A stretch of DNA of 54,637 nucleotides from JBQTIQ01 sp052387955 (lineage in GTDB: Bacteria; Actinomycetota; Acidimicrobiia; Acidimicrobiales; JACDCH01). The DNA is taken from the NCBI GenBank assembly GCA_052387955.1, contig JBQTIQ010000032.1, positions 1 to 54,637 of the forward strand. The letters run 5' to 3'. Each line of letters opens with the position of its first letter. Positions within the stretch are counted from its first letter, which is position 1. A program made the position numbers and the translations under genes. Below, piece after piece: positions 15,668 through 23,454 of this stretch. The notes below the pieces were generated by a model. The model was not told where the DNA came from. It made no database searches and saw nothing but the letters and a program-made list of their open reading frames with translations.

Positions 15668-16153
15668 ATGACTGACATGCCCGCCGGCGACCAGGTCGAG
15701 CACCCCGAAGTGGTGGAGGGGCTGCCGAAAGCCACCGCGGCGGCGTTGAACGATTCCGTCGAAGAGCCGGCCAAGGTCATGCGGATCGGCTCGATGATCA
15801 AACAACTGCTCGACGAGGTCCGCTCCGCACCTCTCGACGAGGCCAGCCGGGACCGGCTGCGGGAGATCTACGACGTCTCCAAGCGCGAGCTCTCCGCGGC
15901 GTTGTCCCCCGACCTGCGCGAGGAGTTGGCCCGCCTCACGCCGCCCTTCAACGAGAACGGCGTGCCCACCGAATCCGAGTTGCGGGTGGCCCAGGCCCAG
16001 CTCGTGGGCTGGCTCGAGGGGCTGTTCCACGGCATCCAGGCGACGCTCTTCGCTCAGCAGATGCAGGCCCGCCAACAGATCGAGGACATGCGCCGGCGTC
16101 TCCCGCCCGGCGCCCCCGACCCGTCCGGCGGCGCACGCGGGACGTACTTGTAG
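15668..16153 (+). CDS. bpa: Bacterial proteasome activator (Bpa/PafE, DUF2587)
   Basis: Bpa is an ATP-independent dodecameric ring that opens the actinobacterial 20S proteasome gate and promotes degradation of unfolded proteins. The 161-residue protein shows the conserved helical core, AKVMRIGSMIKQLLDEVR, then LREIYDVSKRELSAALSPDL and AQLVGWLEGLFHGIQATLFA. The C-terminus is GTYL, matching the GQYL-type C-terminal motif that docks into proteasome alpha-ring pockets in the mycobacterial protein. Its presence predicts that proteasome genes lie elsewhere in the genome. The gene stands 52 bp after the phosphatase-like gene in the same direction and may be co-transcribed. Confidence 0.93.
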   Translation: MTDMPAGDQVEHPEVVEGLPKATAAALNDSVEEPAKVMRIGSMIKQLLDEVRSAPLDEASRDRLREIYDVSKRELSAALSPDLREELARLTPPFNENGVPTESELRVAQAQLVGWLEGLFHGIQATLFAQQMQARQQIEDMRRRLPPGAPDPSGGARGTYL

Positions 16154-16280
16154 GCCGTCTCCGGGCCGGCCGGCCCAGGCGCGACCGCTCCGGCGGGCCG
16201 CTCTGGCGTCGCACCGCGGCCCACCGCCATGGCGCGTCAGAGCAAGTCGCCGTCGCGGCCGCCAGGCCGCCAGGCCGCCG

Positions 16281-16494
16281 GCGACAGTCTGCGGAGGCAG
16301 GAGCGAAGCGACACCCGCAGCAGGCCGACAAGCAACGCCGTCGCGGCCGCCAGGCCGCCGGCGACAGTCTGCGGAGGCAGGAGCGAAGCGACGCCCGCAG
16401 CAGACGAGCCAGTAGGGCAGGAGCGAAGCGACGCCCGCAGCAGACCAGCCAGCAGGGCAGGAGCGAAGCGACGCCCGCAGCAGACCAGCCAGCA
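16281..16494 (+). repeat. 40-bp-period tandem repeat upstream of dnaE
   Basis: GGCAGGAGCGAAGCGAC begins at 16296, 16376, 16416 and 16456, spacings of 80, 40 and 40 bp, each copy followed by CCCGCAGCAG. The last units also share GACCAGCCAGCAG. The first 80-bp step contains a longer duplicated segment, GGCGACAGTCTGCGGAGGCA (16279 and 16359). There are no unique spacers of CRISPR type. A shortened form, GGCAGGAGCG, is the dnaE ribosome binding site at 16581. Confidence 0.85.
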
Positions 16495-16513
16495 GATGTG
16501 CGACAGTAGGGCG

Positions 16514-16575
16514 AATCACACCCGTGTGATTTGTCCACAGGCTGGTCCACAGCGTGCCGGACCGGTTGTGGACGG
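16514..16575 (+). promoter_or_regulatory. Palindrome and DnaA-box cluster in the dnaE promoter region
   Basis: AATCACAC-CC-GTGTGATT is a perfect 8-2-8 palindrome at 16514-16531. Its last base begins TTGTCCACA (16531-16539), the consensus DnaA box of high-GC actinobacteria. TGGTCCACA follows at 16543-16551 (8/9 match), and a reverse-strand CCGTCCACA (7/9) occupies 16567-16575. All lie within 82 bp upstream of the dnaE GTG at 16596, which suggests DnaA-dependent control. Confidence 0.55.
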
Positions 16576-16595
16576 GCCTAGGCAGGAGCGGAGAC

Positions 16596-19500
16596 GTGCC
16601 GGAGAGCTTCACCCATCTCCACGTCCACACCGAGTTCTCGATGCTCGACGGTGCCTCTCGGGTCGAAGACGTGGTCGAGGTGGCGGCGGCCGACGGCCAG
16701 CCGGCGCTGGGCATCACCGACCACGGCAACATGTACGGCGTCCTGCCGTTCTATGCCGCCTGCATCAAGGCCGGCATCACCCCGGTCATCGGTTCCGAGC
16801 TCTACCAGGCCCACGACGACCGCACCGAACGGTTCAGCGTCCGGGGCAAGGTCGACGACTCCGGCGGAGACGGCGAGGGCGGCAAGAAGGCGTGGTACCA
16901 CCTCACGGTCCTGGCCGAGGACAACGTCGGCTACAAGAACCTGATCCAGCTCTCCAGCCGGGCCTTCCTCGAGGGCTACTACCGCAAGCCCAAGGTCGAC
17001 TGGGAGCTGCTCCAGGACCATCACCAGGGCCTCATCGCCACTACCGGCTGCCTGGGTGGCCACGTCCTGCAGTCGCTGTTGGCGGGTGACAACGAGGCGG
17101 CACTGGCCAAGGCCGGTCGTCTCCAGGAGATCTTCGGGCGGGGCAACCTCTTCGTCGAGCTGCAGGACCACGGCATCGCCGAACAGCACCGCACCAACCC
17201 CCTGTTGGTCGACATCGCCCGCAGGCTGGGGGCCCCGCTGTTGGCCACCAACGACAGCCACTACACCCGCCCCGGCGACGCCGAGGCCCACGACGCCCTG
17301 TTGTGCGTGCAGACCGGCTCGCTCATCAGCGACTCGGCCGACCAGAGGTTGAAGTTCAGTGGCGAGGGCCACTACCTCAAGTCGGCCCAGGAGATGCGGT
17401 GGCTGTTCCGTGAGCTGCCCGAGGCCTGCGACAACACCTTGCGCATCGCGGAGCGGGCCTCGGTCACCATCGAGTTCGGCAACCCGCAGCTGCCCGATTT
17501 CCCGTTGCCGGAAGGGTTCGCGTCGGCCTCGGACTACCTACGCCACCTCACCTTCGAAGGGGCCTACCAGCGGTGGGGGGCGACGCTGCCGGACACCGTC
17601 GTCGAACGCCTGGCCTACGAGCTCGCGGTCATCGACGACATGGGGTTCAGCTCGTACTTCCTGATCGTGTGGGACCTGATCCGCCATGCCCGCGACGGCG
17701 ACATCCGGGTCGGGCCCGGCCGGGGGTCGGCGGCCGGGTGCGCGGTGGCCTACTGCCTGCGCATCACCGACGTCGACCCCATCCGCTACGACCTGCTCTT
17801 CGAGCGCTTCCTCAACCCCAGCCGCATCTCGATGCCCGACATCGACATGGACTTCGACTCCCGCTACCGCGACGAGATGATCCGTTACGCGGCCGAGCGC
17901 TATGGGCGCGACCGGGTGGCCCAGATCGTTACCTTCTCGACCATCAAGGCCCGAGCCGCGGTGCGCGACGCCGCCCGGGTCCTCGGCTACCCGTACGCCC
18001 TGGGCGACCGGGTGGCCAAAGCCATTCCCGCGCTGATCATGGGTCGCGACACCCCGCTGTGGGCGTGCATGGCCGACCGCGCGCCGCCCAAGTTCGACGA
18101 CGGCTGGAAGATGGCCGCCGACCTTCGCGCCATGTACCAGGCCGACCCCGACGCCGCCCGGGTCGTGGACGTGGCCAAGGGGCTCGAGGGCCTCCGCCGC
18201 CAGGATGGCATCCACGCCGCGGCCGTGGTCATCACCCGCGACCCGCTCACCGACTACCTGCCCATCCAGCGCAAGCCCGAGCCCGGCCAGGACCCGGCGC
18301 AGGCGCCGGTCGTCACCCAGTACGAGATGCACGGCGTCGAGGACCTCGGGCTGCTGAAGATGGACTTCCTCGGCGTGCGCAACCTCGACGTCATCACCGA
18401 CGCCGTGGCGCTGATCCGCTCCCACCGTGGCGTCGACGTCGATATCGACCACGTCGCCCTCGACGACGCCCCCACCTACGAGATGTTGAAGCGGGGCGAC
18501 TCGATCGGCGTGTTCCAACTCGAAGGTGGGCCGATGCGCTCGCTGATGCGATCGCTCGAGCCCTCCACGTTCGAGGACATCGCCGCGTTGGTGGCCCTCT
18601 ACCGGCCCGGGCCCATGGCCGCCAACATGCACAACGACTACGCCGATCGCAGGACCGGCCGTAAGCCGGTCACCTACTTCCACCCCGACGCCGAGGAGAT
18701 CCTGGCCGACACCTACGGCCTGATGATCTACCAGGAGTCGGTCATGCGGGTGGCCCAGCGCTTCGCCGGCTACTCGCTGGCCCAGGCCGACAACCTCCGC
18801 AAGGCCTGCGGCAAGAAGGTCCGCGAGCTGATGGCCAAGGAGCGGGAGTCGTTCACCCGCGGCGTCGAGCGGACCGGCTACGGGCCCGAGATGGGCCGGA
18901 TGCTCTTCGACATCATCGAGCAGTTCGCCGACTATGCCTTCAACAAGAGCCATTCCTACGGCTACGGCCTGATCGCCTACCAGACGGCCTACCTGAAGGC
19001 GAACTACCCCGCCGAGTACCTCTCGGCCCTGCTCACGAGCGTGAAATCGAGCCTGGAGAAGGCAGCCGTCTACCTGGCCGACTGCCGGGCCCGGGGCATC
19101 GAGGTGGTGGTGCCCGACGTGAACCGGTCGGTGTCGGACTTCGCCCCGGTCGCCGGCGACGCCGGTGCCCAGATCGCGTTCGGGCTCTCGGCGGTGCGCA
19201 ACGTCGGCCAGGGCCTCGTCGCCCTGATCGTCGCCGAACGCGACGCCGACGGGCCGTTTCGCGACTTCTACGACTTCTGTGAACGGGTCGACGTCATGGT
19301 GCTCAACAAGCGGACCATCGAGTCGCTGATCAAGGCTGGCGCCTTCGACTCGCTCGGTCATCCCCGCCGAGGGCTGCTGTCGGCTTACGAGGCTATCATC
19401 GACCAGACCGTGGCCCGCCGGCGCAAGGAGGGCGAAGGCCAATTCGACCTCTTCGCCCTGGTCGTCGACGACGCCCCCCGCTATGTGGGCCAGCGCCCAG

Positions 19501-20144
19501 CCATCCCCGGCGACGAGTTCGACAAGGCCCAACGCCTGGCCTTCGAGAAGGAGATGCTCGGCCTTTACGTGTCTGACCACCCCCTGCTTGGCGCCGAGGC
19601 CGCCCTGCGCCGCCGCGTCGACCGCTCGCTGAGCGACGTCGCCGACATGGGCGACAGCGATGACGGCACCATCGTCACCTGCGGCGGCGTCGTCACTGGT
19701 CTCCAGCGCAAGTGGACCCGCAAGGGCGACCTCATGGCCGTCTTCGTGCTCGAGGACCTGCAGTCCTCGGCCGAGGTGATGGTCTTCCCCAAGACCATGA
19801 TCGACCACGGCCACAAGCTCCTCGACGACACCGTCGTGACCGTGAAGGCCAGGGTCGACACCCGCGACGCGGTGCCCAAGCTCATCGCCCTCGAGGTCGA
19901 CGTGTTCGAGGGCATCGGTGATGGGGCGCCGCCGTTGCGCATCCGGGTGGCGCCGTGGCGCCTCGACGAGCGCCTCATCGACAGGCTCAAGACCGTCCTG
20001 GTCGAGCACGCCGGCGAATCCCAGGTGTTCCTGCACATCGGCGACCGCCAGGTGCTGCGGCTGCCCGAGCCCTACTGCGTCGACACCGGCAACGGGCTGG
20101 TCGGCGAGCTACGGGCCCTGCTCGGCGCCGACGCCCTCCTCTAG
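16596..20144 (+). CDS. dnaE: DNA polymerase III alpha subunit
   Basis: The replicative C-family polymerase, 1182 residues. The N-terminal PHP domain has intact metal-binding motifs (HLHVHTEFSMLDGA, ALGITDHGNMYG); in actinobacterial DnaE1 this domain is the proofreading exonuclease. The polymerase active site includes VGPGRGSAAGCAVAYCL and MPDIDMDFDSRYRDEM, carrying the catalytic aspartates. Finger and beta-binding regions follow (FNKSHSYGYGLIAYQTAYLK). The C-terminal part contains an OB-fold (GGVVTGLQRKWTRKGDLMAV). The GTG at 16596 is chosen over 16554 because AGGAG lies 7 nt upstream and VPESFTHLHVHT is the usual beginning. Its TAG stop is also the first triplet of a 124-bp dispersed repeat. 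Confidence 0.97.
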   Translation: MPESFTHLHVHTEFSMLDGASRVEDVVEVAAADGQPALGITDHGNMYGVLPFYAACIKAGITPVIGSELYQAHDDRTERFSVRGKVDDSGGDGEGGKKAWYHLTVLAEDNVGYKNLIQLSSRAFLEGYYRKPKVDWELLQDHHQGLIATTGCLGGHVLQSLLAGDNEAALAKAGRLQEIFGRGNLFVELQDHGIAEQHRTNPLLVDIARRLGAPLLATNDSHYTRPGDAEAHDALLCVQTGSLISDSADQRLKFSGEGHYLKSAQEMRWLFRELPEACDNTLRIAERASVTIEFGNPQLPDFPLPEGFASASDYLRHLTFEGAYQRWGATLPDTVVERLAYELAVIDDMGFSSYFLIVWDLIRHARDGDIRVGPGRGSAAGCAVAYCLRITDVDPIRYDLLFERFLNPSRISMPDIDMDFDSRYRDEMIRYAAERYGRDRVAQIVTFSTIKARAAVRDAARVLGYPYALGDRVAKAIPALIMGRDTPLWACMADRAPPKFDDGWKMAADLRAMYQADPDAARVVDVAKGLEGLRRQDGIHAAAVVITRDPLTDYLPIQRKPEPGQDPAQAPVVTQYEMHGVEDLGLLKMDFLGVRNLDVITDAVALIRSHRGVDVDIDHVALDDAPTYEMLKRGDSIGVFQLEGGPMRSLMRSLEPSTFEDIAALVALYRPGPMAANMHNDYADRRTGRKPVTYFHPDAEEILADTYGLMIYQESVMRVAQRFAGYSLAQADNLRKACGKKVRELMAKERESFTRGVERTGYGPEMGRMLFDIIEQFADYAFNKSHSYGYGLIAYQTAYLKANYPAEYLSALLTSVKSSLEKAAVYLADCRARGIEVVVPDVNRSVSDFAPVAGDAGAQIAFGLSAVRNVGQGLVALIVAERDADGPFRDFYDFCERVDVMVLNKRTIESLIKAGAFDSLGHPRRGLLSAYEAIIDQTVARRRKEGEGQFDLFALVVDDAPRYVGQRPAIPGDEFDKAQRLAFEKEMLGLYVSDHPLLGAEAALRRRVDRSLSDVADMGDSDDGTIVTCGGVVTGLQRKWTRKGDLMAVFVLEDLQSSAEVMVFPKTMIDHGHKLLDDTVVTVKARVDTRDAVPKLIALEVDVFEGIGDGAPPLRIRVAPWRLDERLIDRLKTVLVEHAGESQVFLHIGDRQVLRLPEPYCVDTGNGLVGELRALLGADALL

Positions 20145-20265
20145 CTGGGGGGCTGCGCCCCCGGCCCCCATCGCCGCCCGGCTCCCTGGCGGTCGCTCGG
20201 TCGGCATCTGCTCGGTCCCGGAACTTGTCACAACGTCAAGCCTTCTCGGGACCGAGCAGATCTAG
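20142..20265 (+). repeat. Dispersed hairpin element, family R1, copy A
   Basis: This 124-bp element recurs at 36761-36886. It starts with TAGCTGGGGGGCTGCGCC, contains CCGGCTCCCTGGCGGTCG and ends in a large hairpin. CTGCTCGGTCCCG (20208-20220) pairs perfectly with CGGGACCGAGCAG (20247-20259), with an inner CTTG/CAAG stem, followed by ATCTAG. It supplies the dnaE stop codon and probably acts as its terminator. Confidence 0.85.
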
Positions 20266-20417
20266 CCGACGGCCGGCCCGAACCGGGCATACTTGCCCAG
20301 CGGACAACACCCCGACCAGCCGTTGCGCCCGAGGGCTGGGAGCGGAGTTGCGAGTCGGGGCAGGGTCCGCTGGAATTGTCACCAACTATTGGCTGATTCC
20401 GGAGACTGCGCGAGCTC

Positions 20418-21086
20418 ATGGCGATCGAGGTCGAGACCAAGGACTGCACGGCGCTCACCGACTCGGAGCTGACGGAAATGGCCGACCTGTGCGCCGAAGG
20501 CCCCAGCCATTTCGAAGCCGGGCTCCTGTCCAAGCAGGCCGAGGCGTGGGTCCTGATCACCCAGGCCCGTGACAACGACCGGTTGAAGGGCTTCTCCTTC
20601 TGCACCCTGGAGCGCATCGGCGGCACTCCCTGCGTGCTCATCGGGCTGGCGTCGGTGAAACGGACGTCGAAACGCGACAGCGTGCTCAGGGCGCTCATGC
20701 ACGACCAGTACCGGCGGGCTGTGCTGGCCTTCCCCGACGAGGACGTGCTGGTCGGGTCCCGGTTCGTCGACCCGTCCGGGTTCGACGCCCACAAGGCCCT
20801 CGAGGACATCGTCCCCCGGCCCGGCCACAAGGCCACCGGTGAGGAACGGGCCTGGGGCCGGCGCCTGGCCAAGCGCTTCGGCATCGACAACGGCAGCTAC
20901 GACGACCGGACCTTCACCGCCGCCGGCGACGGCACGTTCCCGTTCGTGGTCGACCACGACAGCTTGCGCCCCGACGCCGTCGACCCCGCCGTCCGGGCCC
21001 AGTTCGACGGCGTCGACGCCGGCCGGGGCGATTCGATGGTCGCGTTCGGCTGGGCCATGGCCGAGTTCCTGGCCAAGCTCGGCTGA
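20418..21086 (+). CDS. Conserved-looking protein of unknown function
   Basis: A 222-residue soluble protein that I do not recognise. The N-terminal half (LTDSELTEMADLCAEGPSHF, WVLITQARDNDRLKGFSFC, then PCVLIGLASVKRT) alternates helix and strand in a way reminiscent of an N-acetyltransferase fold. The acetyl-CoA-binding RxxGxG/A loop is not evident, so this is only a suggestion. The C-terminal half is acidic, with WGRRLAKRFGIDN as its most helix-like part. No signal peptide or membrane segment is visible. The ATG at 20418 has no strong ribosome binding site. It follows the dnaE-linked repeat and precedes a nitroreductase by 28 bp in the same direction, so the two may be co-transcribed. Confidence 0.75.
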   Translation: MAIEVETKDCTALTDSELTEMADLCAEGPSHFEAGLLSKQAEAWVLITQARDNDRLKGFSFCTLERIGGTPCVLIGLASVKRTSKRDSVLRALMHDQYRRAVLAFPDEDVLVGSRFVDPSGFDAHKALEDIVPRPGHKATGEERAWGRRLAKRFGIDNGSYDDRTFTAAGDGTFPFVVDHDSLRPDAVDPAVRAQFDGVDAGRGDSMVAFGWAMAEFLAKLG

Positions 21087-21114
21087 TCCTGGTGCTGCCC
21101 GGCGGGGCCGGGTG

Positions 21115-21720
21115 ATGGAGTTCCGAGAGGTGGTGCGCAGAAGGCGGATGATCCGCGCCTACCGGCCCGATGCCGTGCCCACCGACGTGCTCGACCGGGT
21201 GCTCGACGCCGGCCGGCGTGCCCCCTCTGCAGGCAACAGCCAGGGCTGGGACTTCGTGGTGCTCGAAGGTCCCGAGGAGACCAGCCGGTACTGGGACATC
21301 ACGTTCCCGGCTGACCGCCGGGCCGACTTCGGTCATCCCGGCCTGTTCGCCGCCCCGGTCCTGGTGGTCGCCCTGGCGAACCCGCGGGCCTACGTCGAGC
21401 GTTACCGCCGGCCCGACAAGGCCGGCACCGGCCTCGGCACCGGCACCGATCGCTGGCCGGTCCCGTACTGGACCGTCGACACCTCCTTCGCGGCCATGGC
21501 CATGCTGCTGGCCGCGGTGGACGAGGGGCTGGGAGCGTTGTTCTTCGGGATCTTCGCCGGCGCCGACCGCCTGCTCGCCCACCTCGGCGTGCCGCCCGGG
21601 CACGAGCCCATCGGCACGATCGCGCTCGGATGGCCCGACCCCGCGGCCGAGGCGCCCGGGCGCTCCGGAGGTCGTCCTCGCCGGGACCTCGACGACGTCG
21701 TGCACCGCCGGCGGTGGTGA
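21115..21720 (+). CDS. Nitroreductase family FMN-dependent oxidoreductase
   Basis: A 201-residue nitroreductase-fold flavoprotein. The FMN-phosphate-binding start RRRMIRAYRPDAVP and the motif APSAGNSQGWDFVVL are typical, and AAVDEGLGALFFGIF with PIGTIALGWPDP match the C-terminal part of the fold. The family reduces nitroaromatics, quinones or enones with NAD(P)H; some actinobacterial members act in F420 or BluB-like chemistry, but the substrate here cannot be told. The start is ATG 21115 or the adjoining GTG 21112. The C-terminus is Arg-rich. It converges on the subtilase gene with a 28-bp gap. Confidence 0.88.
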   Translation: MEFREVVRRRRMIRAYRPDAVPTDVLDRVLDAGRRAPSAGNSQGWDFVVLEGPEETSRYWDITFPADRRADFGHPGLFAAPVLVVALANPRAYVERYRRPDKAGTGLGTGTDRWPVPYWTVDTSFAAMAMLLAAVDEGLGALFFGIFAGADRLLAHLGVPPGHEPIGTIALGWPDPAAEAPGRSGGRPRRDLDDVVHRRRW

Positions 21721-21748
21721 TCCGGCTGGTGGAGGCGGTCCCCTCCCG

Positions 21749-23323
21749 CTACGGACGTCCGGTCGTGAGCGTGTAGCTGCCGGCGCCGGAGCGGGAAAGG
21801 ACCCGCCACTGGTACTCGCCGGCGGGGCCGGTGTACGTGACGGTCTCGGTCGACGTCGGCCCCCGGCTGGTGGACACCGGCCGCCACGACGAACCGAAGC
21901 GCACGTATAGCATGAGGTCGAAGTTGGCCGTCGCGGGGCCAATGAGGCACCCGTGATGGGTGCCGGCCGGCGCCGAGAACGATGAGCTGCCCGGCTGTAC
22001 GTCGATGTCACCAGGACCGCTCAGCGTCCCCGTGTAGGTGTCGTCGGTGCATCCCGGCGGCGGTGGTGGTGGCGGTGGCGGCGGCGGTGGCGGTGGCGGT
22101 GGTGGCGGTGGTGGCGGTGGTGGCGCTCCGGACAAGGAGTAGAGCAGTCGATCAGGGGAGCCGGCGCCGACGCCGCTCAGGTGGCCGGTGGTCGCCGAGC
22201 CCACGATGGCGTCGCGAACTGCCGGCGCCGCCGCTGTCGGCTGGCCCTGGAGGAACAGCGCTGCGACCCCGGCAACGTGGGGGGACGCCATCGATGTCCC
22301 ACTGATCGTCTTCGTCGACGTGACGGAGTTGAACCAGGTCGACGTGATCGACGAACCGGGAGCGAAGAGGTCCAGGCAGGCACCGAAGTTGGAGTACGAG
22401 GCGCGTTCGTCGGCCATGGTGGTGGCGCCCACCGTGACCGCCTCGGCCGTGCGGGCCGGCGATCCGTTGCAGGCGCTGGTGTTCTCGTTGCCGGCCGCCA
22501 CCACGTAGGTGACGCCGTCGCTGATCGAGTTGCGCACCGCGGTGTCGAGCGACGTCGACGGTGGGCCGCCGAGGCTGACGTTGGCGACGGCCGGGACGCC
22601 AGGGCCGTGGTTGATGGTCACCCAGTCGATGCCGGCGATGACACGCGAGGTCGCTCCTCGGCCCTGGCAGTCGAGCACCCGGACGCCGACCAGCCTGACG
22701 CCCTTGGCCACCCCGTAGGTGCTGCCGCCCACCGTGCCGGCGACGTGGGTACCGTGCCCGTTGCAGTCGTCGGCGGTGCCGCCGTCGATGGCGTCGTAGC
22801 CGCTGACCGCCCGCCCGCCGAAGTCGGCATGGGTGAGGCGCATCCCGGTGTCGATGACGTAGGCCGTCACCCCGGCGCCGGTGGCGTCGTAGGAGTAGCT
22901 CGAATCGACCGGAAGGTCCCGCTGGTCGATCCGGTCGAGGCCCCAGGTCGCCCCCGCCTGGGTGTCGGTCGCCGACATCACGGTGTCGGCCTCGATGTAG
23001 TCGACGTGGGGGTTGCGCCGCAGCGCCTCGAGCACGGGGCCGGGGAGCCGGGCGGCGAACCCGCGTAGGGCGGCGGCGTACTCGAAGGAGACGGCGCCGC
23101 CCTGAGCCCGTACGTCGTTGGCGGCGGCACGCGCCCGTGCTGTCGATGTCGCCGGCTCGAGCACGACGATGTACTGGTCGGGCAGGGCCCCTGCCCTTCG
23201 GGCGCCGACCACCGGCGCCGGCCCCGCTTGAGCGGCCGCGGGGCCGGCCACGACGAACGCGCTGGCAGCCACCATCAACGCGACGACGCCCCGTGACAGG
23301 GTGAGGAACCGGCCAGCCCGCAT
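21749..23323 (-). CDS. Secreted S8 family serine peptidase (proteinase K-like) with polyproline linker
   Basis: A 524-residue exported subtilase. Residues 1-32 are a signal peptide (RGVVALMVAASAFVVAGPAA). Residues about 48-115 are an I9-type inhibitor propeptide (DQYIVVLEPAT to VDYIEAD). The catalytic domain carries the triad Asp158 (YVIDTG), His190 (NGHGTHVAG) and Ser344 (SGTSMASPHVAG), with the oxyanion Asn in VVAAGNEN. It is followed by 23 consecutive prolines (401-423) and a C-terminal beta-sandwich resembling a pre-peptidase C-terminal domain (about 424-524, LMLYVRFGSSW to GSYTLTTG). The ATG at 23323 is preceded by GGAGG. The enzyme is predicted to mature outside the cell; the proline run is a rigid spacer. 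Confidence 0.94.
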   Translation of the reverse strand: MRAGRFLTLSRGVVALMVAASAFVVAGPAAAQAGPAPVVGARRAGALPDQYIVVLEPATSTARARAAANDVRAQGGAVSFEYAAALRGFAARLPGPVLEALRRNPHVDYIEADTVMSATDTQAGATWGLDRIDQRDLPVDSSYSYDATGAGVTAYVIDTGMRLTHADFGGRAVSGYDAIDGGTADDCNGHGTHVAGTVGGSTYGVAKGVRLVGVRVLDCQGRGATSRVIAGIDWVTINHGPGVPAVANVSLGGPPSTSLDTAVRNSISDGVTYVVAAGNENTSACNGSPARTAEAVTVGATTMADERASYSNFGACLDLFAPGSSITSTWFNSVTSTKTISGTSMASPHVAGVAALFLQGQPTAAAPAVRDAIVGSATTGHLSGVGAGSPDRLLYSLSGAPPPPPPPPPPPPPPPPPPPPPPPGCTDDTYTGTLSGPGDIDVQPGSSSFSAPAGTHHGCLIGPATANFDLMLYVRFGSSWRPVSTSRGPTSTETVTYTGPAGEYQWRVLSRSGAGSYTLTTGRP

Positions 23324-23454
23324 GACGCCTCCGTACACGGCCGGGCGCTCGGCGCCCGGTACATCGGCCCATGGTACGCCCGGCGCCGGGCCCCGTCCGG
23401 GCGGCCTCCCTCCTTCGACGTCGGCCGCCGTCCGAGCGAGCCCGGCGGGGGACG

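Noticed and set aside
16281..16494. CRISPR array
   Set aside because: The 40-bp units are contiguous or in exact 40-bp register without unique spacers, and no cas genes are near.
16514..16595. Chromosomal replication origin
   Set aside because: Only one perfect DnaA box and two weak ones, with no AT-rich unwinding region and no dnaA, dnaN or rpmH nearby. A promoter function is more likely.
17538..20036. 832-codon open frame on the minus strand opposite dnaE
   Set aside because: It lies entirely within dnaE, whose catalytic motifs are clear. The antisense translation is low-complexity His/Gly/Val-rich.
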